From positions 1-6,177 of the forward strand of contig JAESUF010000274.1 in assembly GCA_016763215.1 (NCBI GenBank): a stretch of DNA of 6,177 nucleotides, read 5' to 3'. The DNA is from Flavobacteriaceae bacterium (GTDB lineage Bacteria > Bacteroidota > Bacteroidia > Flavobacteriales > Flavobacteriaceae). The position numbers and the translations under genes were made by a program. Numbering within the stretch: position 1 is the first letter of the stretch; each line of letters begins with the position of its first letter. Positions 5,520 to 6,177 of this stretch are shown here, in pieces. The notes beneath the pieces were generated by a model. It was not told the origin of the DNA. It saw only the letters and a list, made by a program, of their open reading frames with translations, and did no database searches.

Positions 5520-6177
5520 ATGAGTAAATCAAAAATACTAACATTAGACAGTTTGTCGCTTTCCAATGTGTTGAATGAGGATTCTGAATTAATTCCATTA
5601 ATGACGCCTGAGGATGAGGAGATTATTAACAGCGAAGACGTTCCAGAGATACTTCCTATTTTACCTTTAAGGAATACTGTATTATTTCCCGGAGTTGTGA
5701 TTCCAATTACAGCAGGTAGAGATAAATCGATACAGTTGATTAATGATGCAAATAAAGGGGATAAGGTTATTGGAGTTGTCGCTCAAAAGAATGAAGATGT
5801 CGAGGAACCTAAATCTGAGGATATATATCAAACTGGGGTGGTAGCTCAAATTTTGCGTGTTCTTAAAATGCCTGATGGAAATACGACTGTAATCATTCAA
5901 GGAAAAAAGCGTTTTGAAATTAATGAAATGATTCAAGATGAGCCATATTTAAAAGCGAAAGTCCAAGAAGCATTAGAAGATAAAGAGGTTGATGATGTAA
6001 AAGAATTCGGTGCAATTATCGATTCTGTAAAAGAACAGGCCTTAGAGGTAATTAAAGAGAACCCGATGTTGCCTTCTGAAGCATCTTTTGCAATCAAAAA
6101 TATTCAAAGCGATTCGTTTTTAGTCAATTTTATTGCTTCTAATATGGATTTGTCTGTTTTGCAGAAACAAGTTTTAT
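5520..6177 (+). CDS. lon: ATP-dependent protease Lon, N-terminal part (cut by window end)
   Basis: The first 219 codons are open to the window edge. After an acidic leader of about 42 residues (LMTPEDEEIINSEDVPEI), the Lon N-terminal substrate-binding domain begins with LPILPLRNTVLFPGVVIPI (45-62). It continues with GDKVIGVVAQKNEDVE, then YQTGVVAQILRVLKMPDG and TVIIQGKKRFEI, followed by the helical part (EFGAIIDSVKEQALEVI, ENPMLPSEASFAIKNI). The AAA+ and Ser-Lys protease domains lie beyond the window, as this is roughly a quarter of a typical protein of about 800 residues. Lon is a cytoplasmic hexamer that degrades misfolded and regulatory proteins. The ATG at 5520 follows an A-rich leader without a Shine-Dalgarno site, normal for this phylum. 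The gene is divergent from the sigma operon, with about 516 bp between the start codons. Confidence 0.95.
   Translation, partial: MSKSKILTLDSLSLSNVLNEDSELIPLMTPEDEEIINSEDVPEILPILPLRNTVLFPGVVIPITAGRDKSIQLINDANKGDKVIGVVAQKNEDVEEPKSEDIYQTGVVAQILRVLKMPDGNTTVIIQGKKRFEINEMIQDEPYLKAKVQEALEDKEVDDVKEFGAIIDSVKEQALEVIKENPMLPSEASFAIKNIQSDSFLVNFIASNMDLSVLQKQVL

Noticed and set aside
5682..5936. Antisense frame of 84 codons within lon
   Set aside because: It is opposite the conserved Lon N-terminal domain and has no independent support.

Overview
The window looks like chromosomal DNA from a marine-type member of the Flavobacteriaceae (Bacteroidota). The evidence is the AT-rich composition, A-rich leaders without Shine-Dalgarno sites, Bacteroidota-type -7 promoter boxes (TAnnTTTG-like), a type IX secretion (T9SS) C-terminal sorting domain, the Bacteroidota-specific GlmU-like protein, and a DUF4097/DUF2807 gene pair behind an ECF sigma factor. 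No mobile element, tRNA, rRNA or CRISPR array was seen.

Layout. (1) 14-760 (+): a small secreted DOMON-domain protein with a T9SS type A tail and Met/His residues placed like the heme ligands of cytochrome-type DOMON domains. It is followed by its own terminator at 788-816. (2) 870-2045 (+): a GlmU-like protein with a diverged N-terminal nucleotidyltransferase region and a C-terminal left-handed beta-helix acetyltransferase domain. A 41-bp perfect palindrome at 2044-2084 forms a bidirectional terminator between it and the convergent operon. (3) 5003 down to 2099 (-): a tight four-gene operon of ECF sigma factor, membrane anti-sigma-like protein, DUF4097-type beta-solenoid protein and DUF2807 GSGxI-repeat protein. 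The first three genes overlap by 11 and 17 bp, and the fourth follows after 26 bp. (4) 5004-5519: a non-coding divergent intergenic region. It carries a candidate ECF-type promoter for the operon at its left end and, at its right end, a lon promoter overlaid by a striking palindrome. (5) 5520-6177 (+): the N-terminal quarter of Lon protease, cut by the window edge.

How the parts may fit. The operon has the shape of a self-contained envelope-sensing unit. An anti-sigma-like protein with one membrane span and a long extracytoplasmic coiled coil would hold the sigma factor, and two exported beta-solenoid proteins are co-produced with it. The candidate promoter upstream of the sigma gene resembles ECF-type promoters, which would make the operon self-activating. 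The exported proteins would then be either the sensor/ligand partners or the output. The lon gene next door has its own palindrome-marked promoter and may be under a separate stress-type control. These functional links are inference from layout and family knowledge. Sequence alone does not prove them.
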